A DNA stretch of 10,874 bases from assembly GCA_003229495.1 (NCBI GenBank), contig QIEB01000457.1, forward strand, positions 1 to 10,874, read 5' to 3'. Under the pieces are notes generated by a model. It had not been told where the DNA came from and made no database searches. It saw only the letters and a list, made by a program, of their open reading frames with translations. The stretch's first letter is position 1, and every line of letters starts with the position of its first letter. Made by a program: the position numbers and the translations under genes. Of the stretch, positions 1 to 6,961 are shown in pieces. Origin of the DNA: Flammeovirgaceae bacterium. Its GTDB lineage: Bacteria > Bacteroidota > Bacteroidia > Cytophagales > Cyclobacteriaceae.

Positions 1-336
1 GGCGCTAATGATTACCCCCTCAATCATTTGATGGGGTTTTCCTTCTAGTAGTAGTCTGTCCTTAAAGGTCCCGGGCTCCATTTCATCCCCATTCACGATC
101 AAATATTTCACATCAGAAGCATCGTCACCCATAGGAACAAAACTCCATTTGGTACCAGTAGAAAAACCAGCCCCGCCACGTCCTTGCAAATTGGCATCTT
201 TCACTTGCTGTGTTACCTCCCCAGGGCTCATTTTCAACGCTGTTTTTAGGGCATTATACCCACCTGATTTTTCATATTCACTCAAACTGAGCGGCTGCCC
301 ATCGGATCGGATCATATGCGTTAAGGGCTTTTCCAT
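1..336 (-). CDS. nuoF: NADH-quinone oxidoreductase subunit F, N-terminal part (runs off the left edge)
   Basis: NuoF carries the FMN and the NADH site of respiratory complex I and passes electrons to the Fe-S chain in the peripheral arm. Only the first 112 residues are here. They contain the glycine-rich loop GRGGAGFSTGTKW (about residues 52-64) and NGDEMEPGTFKDR (about 82-94), both hallmark nucleotide/FMN-binding segments of the NuoF/51-kDa family. The DEMEPGT form and the following PHQMIEGVIISA resemble the E. coli protein closely. The N3 cluster cysteines lie in the missing C-terminal part. The ATG directly follows the nuoE stop codon with no base between, which supports both this start and translational coupling. 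Identification is secure; completeness cannot be judged. Confidence 0.96.
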   Translation of the reverse strand, partial: MEKPLTHMIRSDGQPLSLSEYEKSGGYNALKTALKMSPGEVTQQVKDANLQGRGGAGFSTGTKWSFVPMGDDASDVKYLIVNGDEMEPGTFKDRLLLEGKPHQMIEGVIISA

Positions 337-801
337 TTATTTATACTGGTCTAATATCCCATCGAGTTTTTCTTCTGTTAGGTCCCTGTGCAAATCGTTA
401 CCTATCATCATAGCCGGAGCATGGTCACAAGTCCCCAGACACGGAATGGGTAGTAGTGTAAATCTTTTGTCTGCGGTGGTGGTACCCCATTCCAGGTCAA
501 GTTTGGATTTTAGGTGAGCATATATTTTCTCATAGCCAAGTACCCAGCAACTAATGCTATCACACAACAGTATTACGTGTCTTCCTACCGGTCTTCTAAA
601 TATCAAATTGTAAAAGGTGGCCACACTATCTACTTCTTCTGAGGACATATCAAGATAGTCTGCTATCATTTTTACACTATCGTCGGATATCCAACCCCGT
701 TCTTCCTGGACCACCTTCAATGCCTCAATACAAGCCGCGCTCCGATGTGGCAAATGATCCAGTTCCTGATCTATCTTTGCTATTTCTTTTTCTGTTAACA
801 T
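337..801 (-). CDS. nuoE: NADH-quinone oxidoreductase subunit E, 2Fe-2S protein
   Basis: NuoE is the 24-kDa-type thioredoxin-fold subunit holding cluster N1a next to the NuoF flavin in complex I. All four expected ligands are visible: Cys80 and Cys85 in CDSISC (C-x4-C) and Cys121 and Cys125 in CLGTC (C-x3-C). The helical N-terminal region has ERGWISDDSV and VATFYNLIF, typical of the family. At 154 residues it is close to the usual 160. The ATG at 801-799 was chosen because it lies one base after the nuoCD stop codon. The frame stays open further upstream to a TTG at 843, but that would add 14 residues overlapping nuoCD and is less likely. FTLLPIPCLGTCD and PAMMIGND resemble the E. coli subunit. 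Confidence 0.96.
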   Translation of the reverse strand: MLTEKEIAKIDQELDHLPHRSAACIEALKVVQEERGWISDDSVKMIADYLDMSSEEVDSVATFYNLIFRRPVGRHVILLCDSISCWVLGYEKIYAHLKSKLDLEWGTTTADKRFTLLPIPCLGTCDHAPAMMIGNDLHRDLTEEKLDGILDQYK

Positions 802-802
802 G

Positions 803-2533
803 TCATCTATCAATATCTGCCAGCACGAAATCCACACTACCAATTATGACCAGTAAATCAGCCACTGTATAACCCTTACTAATAAAAGGTACCATTTGCA
901 TGTGAGGGAAAGAAGGAGACCGGATACGGGCTCTATAGGGAGCAGTGCTCCCATCACTTATAAGATAATACCCATTATTACCTTTAGTTGCTTCAACACC
1001 CACAAATGCCTCTCCCTTAGGAATTACCGGCCCCCAACTCACGTTCAAAAAATGAGTAATGAGTGTTTCGATATCTTTCATCGTATGTGCTTTGTTTGGC
1101 GGTGTAGCCCTGGGATGATCCGATTTATAAGCCCCTCCTGGCATTTGTTTTATACATTGTTCAATGATCCGCAGGCTTTGACGCATTTCCTCAACCCTAA
1201 CCAGAGCCCTGTCGTAACAATCGCCATTGGCAGCCACCGGAATCTCAAAATCGAATTGATCATAGCCGGAATAGGGTCTTTTTTTTCTAAAGTCCCATTC
1301 AAACCCGCATGCCCTTAGTCCCGGTCCGGTAACTCCCCATTCGATTGCTTCCTCCGTGGTATATATTCCTATTCCCTTAGTACGGGCCTGAAATATCCTG
1401 TTACCAAGCACCATTTTGTCATACTCGGTTATTCTTCTGTACATATACTGAATGAATTCATGAAAAAGAGATTCCCATCCTTCGGGTAAGTCCTGAGCTA
1501 CTCCCCCTATTCGAAACCAGTTGGGGTGCATCCTGGCTCCACAAATAGCGCTGACAATGTCAAATGCCTTTTCTCTATCCGAGAACATATAAAATACCGG
1601 TGAAAGCTGCCCAAGGTCCTGAGCAAAAGTTGCGTACCATACCAGATGGCTGCAGATTCGGAACAATTCACACATCATCACCCGGATTACCTGAGCCCGA
1701 TCTGGAACATCTATATCGCCTAATTTTTCAACAGCCAGGACATAGGGCAGATTATTCATGACACCCCCCAGATAATCAATCCGGTCCGTGTAGGGAATAA
1801 AGGTATGCCATGACTGCCGTTCCGCCATTTTTTCAGCGCCGCGATGATGAAAGCCAATGTCCGGGACTATATCCACGATATCTTCCCCTTCCAATTGAAC
1901 CACCAGCCGCAGCACTCCATGTGTCCCAGGATGTTGGGGCCCAAGATTCAAGAACATGAAATCATTATCTTTCGCAGACCGCTGCATCCCCCAATCCTCA
2001 GGTATAAACTCGTATTCCTTCACCTGTTCCATCAGGTAGTCATCAGTATATTCAAACGGCTCCATCTCCGTAGCCCTGGAAGGATGCTCCTTTCGTAAGG
2101 GATGCCCCTTCCAATTTTGAGGCATTAATATACGTCGGAGGTGGGGGTGTCCGGTAAAGGTAATTCCAAACATATCATAGACCTCCCGCTCATACCAATT
2201 GGCCATTGGCCACAAACTGGTAATTGAGGGATGAGAGGGAAACTCGTCTTTAAGGTCTACCTTTATTCGAATGTCCTGGTTACGATCGAAAGAAAGCAAG
2301 TGATATACCAGTGTGAAAGAGTGATCAATTTCGTCGTTGCTGCTTTTCCGATTTCTCTCGTCAATGGCTGTCAGATCATAAAGCATTGAATAAGGATTAC
2401 TGATCCCTTTCTTCAAAAAAGTCAGAACCTCACCAGCCAGTTCCTGTTTGGTGTGTAGGGTCAGGATGTTATCGGCTGTTTCTTCCTTCCGAAAACTTTC
2501 TGCGCCAAATTTGTCATTCAGTTCTTTCACCAT
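803..2533 (-). CDS. nuoCD: NADH-quinone oxidoreductase fused subunit C/D
   Basis: This is a single 576-residue polypeptide combining the 30-kDa (NuoC) and 49-kDa (NuoD) subunits of complex I, close to the E. coli fusion in length. The NuoC part (about 1-150) ends with the signature WYEREVYDMFGI (113-124) and GHPLRKEHP. A linker of roughly 40 residues leads to NuoD, which starts with FLNLGPQHPGTHGVLRLV (194-211). It continues with GFHHRGAEKMAE and YTDRIDYLGG, whose Tyr254 probably matches the conserved quinone-site tyrosine; the pocket histidine lies in the QHPGTHG loop. The C terminus, DFVLADIDR, is the usual family ending. NuoD forms most of the quinone cavity facing NuoB. The ATG lies 14 bases after nuoB with no clear Shine-Dalgarno sequence. 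Confidence 0.97.
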   Translation of the reverse strand: MVKELNDKFGAESFRKEETADNILTLHTKQELAGEVLTFLKKGISNPYSMLYDLTAIDERNRKSSNDEIDHSFTLVYHLLSFDRNQDIRIKVDLKDEFPSHPSITSLWPMANWYEREVYDMFGITFTGHPHLRRILMPQNWKGHPLRKEHPSRATEMEPFEYTDDYLMEQVKEYEFIPEDWGMQRSAKDNDFMFLNLGPQHPGTHGVLRLVVQLEGEDIVDIVPDIGFHHRGAEKMAERQSWHTFIPYTDRIDYLGGVMNNLPYVLAVEKLGDIDVPDRAQVIRVMMCELFRICSHLVWYATFAQDLGQLSPVFYMFSDREKAFDIVSAICGARMHPNWFRIGGVAQDLPEGWESLFHEFIQYMYRRITEYDKMVLGNRIFQARTKGIGIYTTEEAIEWGVTGPGLRACGFEWDFRKKRPYSGYDQFDFEIPVAANGDCYDRALVRVEEMRQSLRIIEQCIKQMPGGAYKSDHPRATPPNKAHTMKDIETLITHFLNVSWGPVIPKGEAFVGVEATKGNNGYYLISDGSTAPYRARIRSPSFPHMQMVPFISKGYTVADLLVIIGSVDFVLADIDR

Positions 2534-2547
2534 TTATCATAAAGTAT

Positions 2548-3195
2548 TCAGGAACGCTTTATTTGGTCCGGCGGAGTGATTTGTTTCATATTTATGCGAT
2601 CGTCTTTTTTCAAATCCTTTTGTGAGGTCTTTTCCGGCTGATAAACCCCCTGTGGCCCAATTGCCCAGCTAAGCGGTCTCTTTTCATTACCGATCATCTC
2701 TGTAAGCATGACCAATCCCTGCATAAATGCATCCGGTCGTGGAGGACAGCCGGGAACATATACATCTACCGGTAATATGCTATCTACTCCCTGAACTACA
2801 CTATAGATGTCATACATGCCTCCCGAATTTGAGCAGGAGCCCATTGAGATTACCCACTTCGGCTCCATCATCTGATCGTACAATCGCTTGATCACCGGTG
2901 CCATTTTGAGAAAAACTGTTCCCGCCACAATCATAACATCTGCCTGGCGTGGGGAACCCCTTATAACTTCCGCCCCAAATCTCGCAATATCGTATTTGCT
3001 GGTTAGACTGGTGGCCATTTCCACAAAGCAACAGGACAATCCAAAACCAAAAGGCCAGGCGGAGCTTTTACGCGACCATGCCACCAGATCCTGTAATTTG
3101 GCAAGTGCAATATTCTGCTGTAGGGCCTCCTGGTAGGAGCTTGTTCCTCTTATTTTTCTTTCCGTAGATCGGGAATCACTAAGCCACCACTTCAT
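2548..3195 (-). CDS. nuoB: NADH-quinone oxidoreductase subunit B, N2 cluster protein
   Basis: NuoB (PSST/20-kDa family) carries 4Fe-4S cluster N2, the last electron carrier before quinone. The four ligands are present: the tandem Cys55-Cys56 in FGLSCCFVEM, Cys121 in MGSCSNSGG and Cys150 in PGCPPRP. Other family blocks are ARFGAEVIRGSPRQADVMIVAG, KMAPVIKRLYDQM and YDIYSVVQGVD. The protein is 215 residues, near the E. coli length, with a charged C-terminal tail (KTSQKDLKKDDR). The ATG at 3195-3193 lies inside the end of nuoA, giving a 17-base overlap in a different frame. The upstream GAAAG is only a weak ribosome binding site, so coupling to nuoA translation is likely. In VAGTVFLKM a Val stands where E. 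coli has a non-ligand Cys. Confidence 0.97.
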   Translation of the reverse strand: MKWWLSDSRSTERKIRGTSSYQEALQQNIALAKLQDLVAWSRKSSAWPFGFGLSCCFVEMATSLTSKYDIARFGAEVIRGSPRQADVMIVAGTVFLKMAPVIKRLYDQMMEPKWVISMGSCSNSGGMYDIYSVVQGVDSILPVDVYVPGCPPRPDAFMQGLVMLTEMIGNEKRPLSWAIGPQGVYQPEKTSQKDLKKDDRINMKQITPPDQIKRS

Positions 3196-3589
3196 CTTTC
3201 ATTTTTTTATATGCCCGTAGAATTTTCTTGCCCTGAGGTCCAAAGTCCAATGCTCCTATACGCCATTCATAGACAAGGACCACCACTAGTATCAGTACGA
3301 ATACCAGAACAGTAAAATATCCAGCCCAACCTACATCTCGAAAGGCTATGGCCCAACTAAATATAAAAACCACCTCTAAATCGAAAATCACAAAGAACAT
3401 TGCCACCAGATAAAAACGAGAAGGAAAACGTAAACGGGCAGAATCGGTAACCGGGATACCAGATTCATATGGCTCTGCCTTAGAGTTGTTGGGATTTCTT
3501 TGACCGATAACCCGGGACAAAAGAATAGTACCTACAGGAATTGTTACTACCAGGCCTGCGTAGATCAACAAGAGTAACAATGAACCCAT
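3179..3589 (-). CDS. nuoA: NADH-quinone oxidoreductase subunit A
   Basis: NuoA (ND3 homologue) is a small membrane subunit at the junction of the peripheral and membrane arms of complex I. The 136 residues give three membrane segments (about 5-27, 61-83 and 88-112). A long loop between helices 1 and 2 carries the family signature PYESGIPVTDSARLRFPSRF, followed by FYLVAMFFVIFDLEVVFIF with its conserved acidic pair in helix 2. It is the first nuo gene in transcription order. Its ATG has an AAGGTG sequence about 8 bases upstream, one of the better ribosome binding sites in the window. The charged tail KKILRAYKKMKDE is probably cytoplasmic. Confidence 0.96.
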   Translation of the reverse strand: MGSLLLLLIYAGLVVTIPVGTILLSRVIGQRNPNNSKAEPYESGIPVTDSARLRFPSRFYLVAMFFVIFDLEVVFIFSWAIAFRDVGWAGYFTVLVFVLILVVVLVYEWRIGALDFGPQGKKILRAYKKMKDEVVA

Positions 3590-3666
3590 ATAAACACCTT
3601 ACATTAAATTGTTGAAATAAGCGTTTGGTTAGAACACGAATTAATTTAGCAAAAAAATCGCGATAA

Positions 3667-3698
3667 CAAAATCATTATAACATTATAGGGTTCGACAA
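3667..3698 (-). promoter_or_regulatory. Possible promoter of the nuo operon
   Basis: In the 147-base gap between the CBS gene and nuoA, the minus strand reads TGATTTTG (3674-3667), one mismatch from the Bacteroidota -7 consensus TAnnTTTG. A TTG (3698-3696) lies 21 bases upstream of it. Two overlapping TATAATG-like strings sit in between. The start site would fall roughly 70 bases before the nuoA ATG. No terminator with a T run was seen after the CBS gene, so readthrough from upstream is also possible. The element is weak and was found by eye in AT-rich DNA. Confidence 0.3.
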
Positions 3699-3736
3699 GG
3701 AAATCATTTTTTATCTACCATTACCACCCGGGCATT

Positions 3737-4192
3737 CTACCAGGTAGTATTATTCATTTCAGCAATAGCCCTTAGCACATCTCTACGGCTTATCTGACCT
3801 ACCAGTGTTCCCTTATACACCACTGGAAATTTCCTAAAATTTGTGGTAAGAAATTCATTGGCAATGTCAAGAAGGTCATGCTCTGTAGTAACCATTTTTA
3901 CCACAGGCGACATATAGACAGAAACAGTCTTATCTGAGAAAGGCATATTGTGATAAGCACTGTCAATAAGTACACGAAGGCAATCTTTTTCGGTGATCAT
4001 GCCTACTATTTTCCTGTTTTTATCCAACACCGGCGCTCCGGTGACTTTGTTCTCCAGCAATATAGTAATGGCGTCATTAATTGGCTGGTCAGGTGTCAGT
4101 GTAATTTCATCCCTGGCCATGATCTTATCAATAGTAGGGAAACTCATAGCCCGCGATTGAGGATTTTCTTTTTTTCTGCCAGAAAAATTCAT
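3737..4192 (-). CDS. Small protein of two CBS domains
   Basis: The 151 residues are almost entirely a tandem CBS pair (Bateman module). CBS1, about 22-76, contains IMARDEITLTPDQPINDAI, TGAPVLD and VGMITEKDCLRVL. CBS2, about 90-144, contains VYMSPVVKMVTTEHDLLDIA, FPVV and LVGQISRRDVLRAI. Such modules bind adenosine nucleotides (AMP, ATP, SAM, sometimes NAD) and usually regulate a partner protein. There is no attached enzyme or transporter domain and no membrane segment, so it is probably a soluble cytoplasmic sensor. The gene lies directly upstream of nuoA on the same strand, which permits but does not prove a link to energy status. The first ATG (4192) gives a basic 15-residue N-terminal extension (GRKKENPQSR); a second Met at residue 16 is a possible alternative start. 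Confidence 0.9.
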   Translation of the reverse strand: MNFSGRKKENPQSRAMSFPTIDKIMARDEITLTPDQPINDAITILLENKVTGAPVLDKNRKIVGMITEKDCLRVLIDSAYHNMPFSDKTVSVYMSPVVKMVTTEHDLLDIANEFLTTNFRKFPVVYKGTLVGQISRRDVLRAIAEMNNTTW

Positions 4193-4243
4193 AGTAAACT
4201 GGGTTTTAGTGATTTTGGCGGAAATCTTTGTTTTAGCTAAAAT

Positions 4244-4274
4244 AAAAGGTACAATAAATTTGTCATTTTATCAA
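4244..4274 (-). promoter_or_regulatory. Possible promoter of the CBS gene
   Basis: On the minus strand TACCTTTT (4251-4244) differs by one base from TAnnTTTG and is preceded at a 20-base spacing by TTG (4274-4272), a layout fitting the Bacteroidota -33/-7 promoter type. It lies about 50 bases before the CBS ATG, within the 235-base divergent gap (4193-4427) shared with the plus-strand transporter gene. This is a visual match only. Confidence 0.4.
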
Positions 4275-4380
4275 TGGATGTAGTTTAATCAATTAAGACT
4301 GGGGTTACAAAAAGAAGATCCGAATACGATGAATAGATATTTTATTTGATTTCATAAATATTATTGAAACAGATGAATAT

Positions 4381-4388
4381 TATTTTTG
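4381..4388 (+). promoter_or_regulatory. Possible -7 element for the transporter/enolase unit
   Basis: TATTTTTG matches TAnnTTTG exactly and lies about 40 bases before the transporter ATG, giving a plausible short leader. The upstream -33 element is not well placed: the nearest TTG (4364-4366) is 14 bases away and a TTTG (4345-4348) is 32 bases away, against an expected spacing near 19. It may therefore need an activator, or be a chance match. Confidence 0.3.
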
Positions 4389-4413
4389 GTTATCTTTCTC
4401 AGACCGGTGTTAC

Positions 4414-4418
4414 AAGGG
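4414..4418 (+). promoter_or_regulatory. Ribosome binding site that fixes the transporter start
   Basis: AAGGG stands 9 bases before the ATG at 4428. The reading frame is open upstream to a TTG at 4386, but that codon has no such site and would overlap the putative promoter element, so the ATG is preferred. Confidence 0.55.
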
Positions 4419-4427
4419 ATCATATTC

Positions 4428-5789
4428 ATGAATTTAATTAATGTATTGGTTGATTTTGCCATTTTTTCTGGCTTAATGATTACTGGTCAGATAATTCGGA
4501 GTAAGATAAGCTTACTTCAGAATTGGAAAATCCCTGCTACCTTAATCGGAGGCTTCCTGGCAATAGTTTTCGGAGCAAATGGATTCGATCTACTGCCACT
4601 ATCGGATATGATTACCCAATACCCCGAAATCCTGGTGGTTTTTATCTTTGCTTGTCTCCCTTTTAATAAGACATCATTCAAAAGTAAGCATATCGGGCGC
4701 GATGTTGGAGAAATGTATGCTCATGTAACCTTTGGCATTTTTGCTCAATATGGATGGGGAATGATGATGGCGCTTTTATTTCTGGCACCTCTTTGGAATC
4801 TGAATCCATCATTTGGATTTGTACTTGGAATTGGCTTTTGGGGAGGTCCTGGAACAACCGCGGCAGCAGCAGCCGGTTTTAGTGCACTCCAAGGGGAGGA
4901 AATTCTTTCTCTGGGATTGACCGCATGGATGATTGGCGTATTATGTTCAGTAGTAGTTGGCACATTCATGATAAACTATTTTTCTAATAAGACCGCGGCA
5001 AAAATCGAGAGTCAATCCGAATCTAGTGAAGTGAAAATATCACCATCCGGGTTTATTCCGGAAAAATATCGAAAACCCCTTGGTATGGAGACCCTGTCAA
5101 GTCAAACCATGGACAGCCTGACCCTACACTTTTCGATTGCGCTGATCATTGTGATTATAGGTCTCGCCGGGAATAGATATTTAAAGGTCTTATGGCCGGA
5201 TATTAGCATACCCGCCTTTGGGATAGCCTTGATATTTGGATTCATACTGGTATTTTTATTAGAGCGATTTAAATTTGATAAGAAACTGGATTACAGAACC
5301 TTTTCCAGAATAAATGGTACTGCTACTGACTATTTAATTGTGGTGGGTATGGCTTGCATTCAATTGCCCACAATTATAAAATACGCATTCCCGTTTTTTA
5401 TTCTGATGATTTTCGGCGTATTACTATCAGTTTTTCAAGCTGTTATCCTTGGACCTGCCATGTTTAAAAAATATTGGTTGGAGAAGTCACTGCTGGTGTT
5501 TGGTATGAATACTGGCACATTAGCTCAAGGGATCATGTTAGTCAGAATGAATGATCCGGAAATGAAATCCAACAGTCTGAGTATTTACGGGATTGTTGAC
5601 TTATTAATAAAACCAATTACCATTGGCATCATTGTTATAGGGCCCATACTGATAAGCTCAGGCTATGTATTTCATTTTGGCATAGCTTGCACAATCTTAG
5701 CTTTTATACCCTTGATCATAATGCTAAGAGCCGGGTTTTGGAACAAGAAGGCAAGTTTGAGGGAGAATCTTAATCAAATAAAAAAATAA
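4428..5789 (+). CDS. GltS/ESS-like sodium:carboxylate symporter family protein
   Basis: This is a 453-residue integral inner-membrane protein with around ten or more hydrophobic segments. It resembles the glutamate:Na+ symporter (ESS, GltS) fold in having two related halves, each with a glycine-rich re-entrant-loop-like motif: GFWGGPGTTAAAAAG (136-150) in the first and GMNTGTLAQG (359-368) in the second. A soluble, charged central linker (about 185-225, rich in Ser, Glu and Lys) separates the halves, as expected for an inverted-repeat symporter. The substrate cannot be read from the sequence. The enolase superfamily gene begins 5 bases after the stop, so a sugar acid or other hydroxy-carboxylate is more likely than glutamate (inference). 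Alternatively it is a distant relative outside ESS; family-level confidence is moderate. Confidence 0.75.
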   Translation: MNLINVLVDFAIFSGLMITGQIIRSKISLLQNWKIPATLIGGFLAIVFGANGFDLLPLSDMITQYPEILVVFIFACLPFNKTSFKSKHIGRDVGEMYAHVTFGIFAQYGWGMMMALLFLAPLWNLNPSFGFVLGIGFWGGPGTTAAAAAGFSALQGEEILSLGLTAWMIGVLCSVVVGTFMINYFSNKTAAKIESQSESSEVKISPSGFIPEKYRKPLGMETLSSQTMDSLTLHFSIALIIVIIGLAGNRYLKVLWPDISIPAFGIALIFGFILVFLLERFKFDKKLDYRTFSRINGTATDYLIVVGMACIQLPTIIKYAFPFFILMIFGVLLSVFQAVILGPAMFKKYWLEKSLLVFGMNTGTLAQGIMLVRMNDPEMKSNSLSIYGIVDLLIKPITIGIIVIGPILISSGYVFHFGIACTILAFIPLIIMLRAGFWNKKASLRENLNQIKK

Positions 5790-5794
5790 CAAGA

Positions 5795-6961
5795 GTGAAA
5801 ATTACTGAAGCGAAGATATACCAAGTTCATGCAGGCCATCACAGGTTTGCTTTACTAAAACTTATTACGGACGAAAAAATTGAAGGAATAGGTGAAGCTT
5901 CTTTATCCTATGGTTATAGTTCGACGGCTGCGGTAGGGATGATTAAAGAGTTAGTTGAAAAATTCATACTTGGAAAAGACCCTTTTCGCATTGAATCATT
6001 GTGTCATGATATGTACAGTCATTCATTCTGGGGGAAAGGTGGAGGTTGCGTGTTTTGGGCAGGTTTAAGTGCTATTGAAATAGCCTTGTGGGATATCAAA
6101 GGTAAAGCCCTGAATTTACCAATATATGAGATGTTGGGTGGCAAGACCAGAGATAGCGTAAGATGTTATGCAAACGGTTGGTCCTTTAATATCAACACTC
6201 CGGAAGAGCAGGCGGAAAAAGCAAAGGAGGTAGTAACCGGCGGTTATGATGCCATAAAAATGTATCCATTGGCATTGGCTTCCAGCAGCGACAAGGGCTC
6301 AGCCACATTGAAACATGTTTCAGAGCGGAATATGACTCGGAAAATGGAAGAATTGGCCGTTGCAAGAGTTGAAGCAGTCCGGGAAGCAGTAGGGCCCAAA
6401 ATAGATATTATGGTAGATGTAAGCGCCGAGCTTACCACAGATGGCATCATTAGATTGGGGCAGAAACTGGAAAAGTACGACCTGTTATTTTTTGAGGAGG
6501 TTGTAGATCCCTATAATCTTGAAGCACAGAAAAAAGTATCAGAAAAAGTAAATATCCCCATAGCAGCAGGAGAACGACACTACTCAAGATATGGATTCAG
6601 GCAAATGCTGGAGCTTCAGGCAGTAGATGTATTGCAACCAAGTTTAGGTACTTCCGGGGGTATTATGGAAGTGAAAAAGATTGCTGCCATGGCAGAAACC
6701 TATAACCTGAGAATTGCGCCCCACCTGTGTGCCAGTCCCATTGCCACAGCCGCCACAGCTCAATTGGATGCTTGTATTACTAATTTTTACATTCAGGAAG
6801 TGTACCCATTCAGAATCGAAGATCACTTTAACATTGTTGATCATGCTTTAGAATTAGATATTAGAGATGGATTACTGGAAATCCCGGATAAACCCGGGCT
6901 TGGAGTAATATTAAATGATGAAAGAGTAGAGCAATCTTTATGGGCGCACTGTAAAACATGA
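5795..6961 (+). CDS. Mandelate racemase/muconate lactonizing enzyme family protein (enolase superfamily, sugar-acid-dehydratase-like)
   Basis: The 388 residues comprise a capping domain (about 1-125, with ALWDIKGKALNLPIYEMLGG) and an (alpha/beta) barrel. Expected Mg2+ ligands are Asp208 (VDVS), Glu234 (FFEEV) and Glu260 (AGERHY), and His310 (IAPHLCASP) is the probable general acid/base. Overall spacing resembles the galactonate-dehydratase (DgoD)-like branch, which removes alpha protons from sugar acids and eliminates water. Three positions differ from common patterns: Lys155-Met-Tyr157 where KxK or KxD is usual, Asp208-x-Ser210 where DxN or DxH is usual, and QPSLGTSGG where the Asp partner of the His normally follows QP. 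The exact reaction is therefore open. The start is GTG, 5 bases after the transporter stop and without a clear Shine-Dalgarno sequence, so coupling is likely. Confidence 0.88.
   Translation: MKITEAKIYQVHAGHHRFALLKLITDEKIEGIGEASLSYGYSSTAAVGMIKELVEKFILGKDPFRIESLCHDMYSHSFWGKGGGCVFWAGLSAIEIALWDIKGKALNLPIYEMLGGKTRDSVRCYANGWSFNINTPEEQAEKAKEVVTGGYDAIKMYPLALASSSDKGSATLKHVSERNMTRKMEELAVARVEAVREAVGPKIDIMVDVSAELTTDGIIRLGQKLEKYDLLFFEEVVDPYNLEAQKKVSEKVNIPIAAGERHYSRYGFRQMLELQAVDVLQPSLGTSGGIMEVKKIAAMAETYNLRIAPHLCASPIATAATAQLDACITNFYIQEVYPFRIEDHFNIVDHALELDIRDGLLEIPDKPGLGVILNDERVEQSLWAHCKT

Noticed and set aside
149..517. Plus-strand open frame across the nuoE/nuoF junction
   Set aside because: It is antisense to clear NuoF and NuoE motifs and its composition looks like reverse-frame translation.
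896..1318. Plus-strand open frame of 140 codons inside nuoCD
   Set aside because: It is antisense to the highly conserved NuoD coding sequence and has no recognisable domain; a shadow of the real gene.
2810..3031. Minus-strand out-of-frame open frame within nuoB
   Set aside because: It lies wholly inside nuoB in another frame, across the conserved N2-ligand region; a frame shadow.
3737..3747. Palindrome CTACCAGGTAG over the CBS stop codon, considered as a terminator or operator
   Set aside because: The loop would be one base and no T run follows on the minus strand; too short to separate from chance.
4386..4427. TTG start adding 14 residues to the transporter
   Set aside because: The ATG at 4428 has an AAGGG site 9 bases upstream, and the TTG overlaps the likely promoter element.
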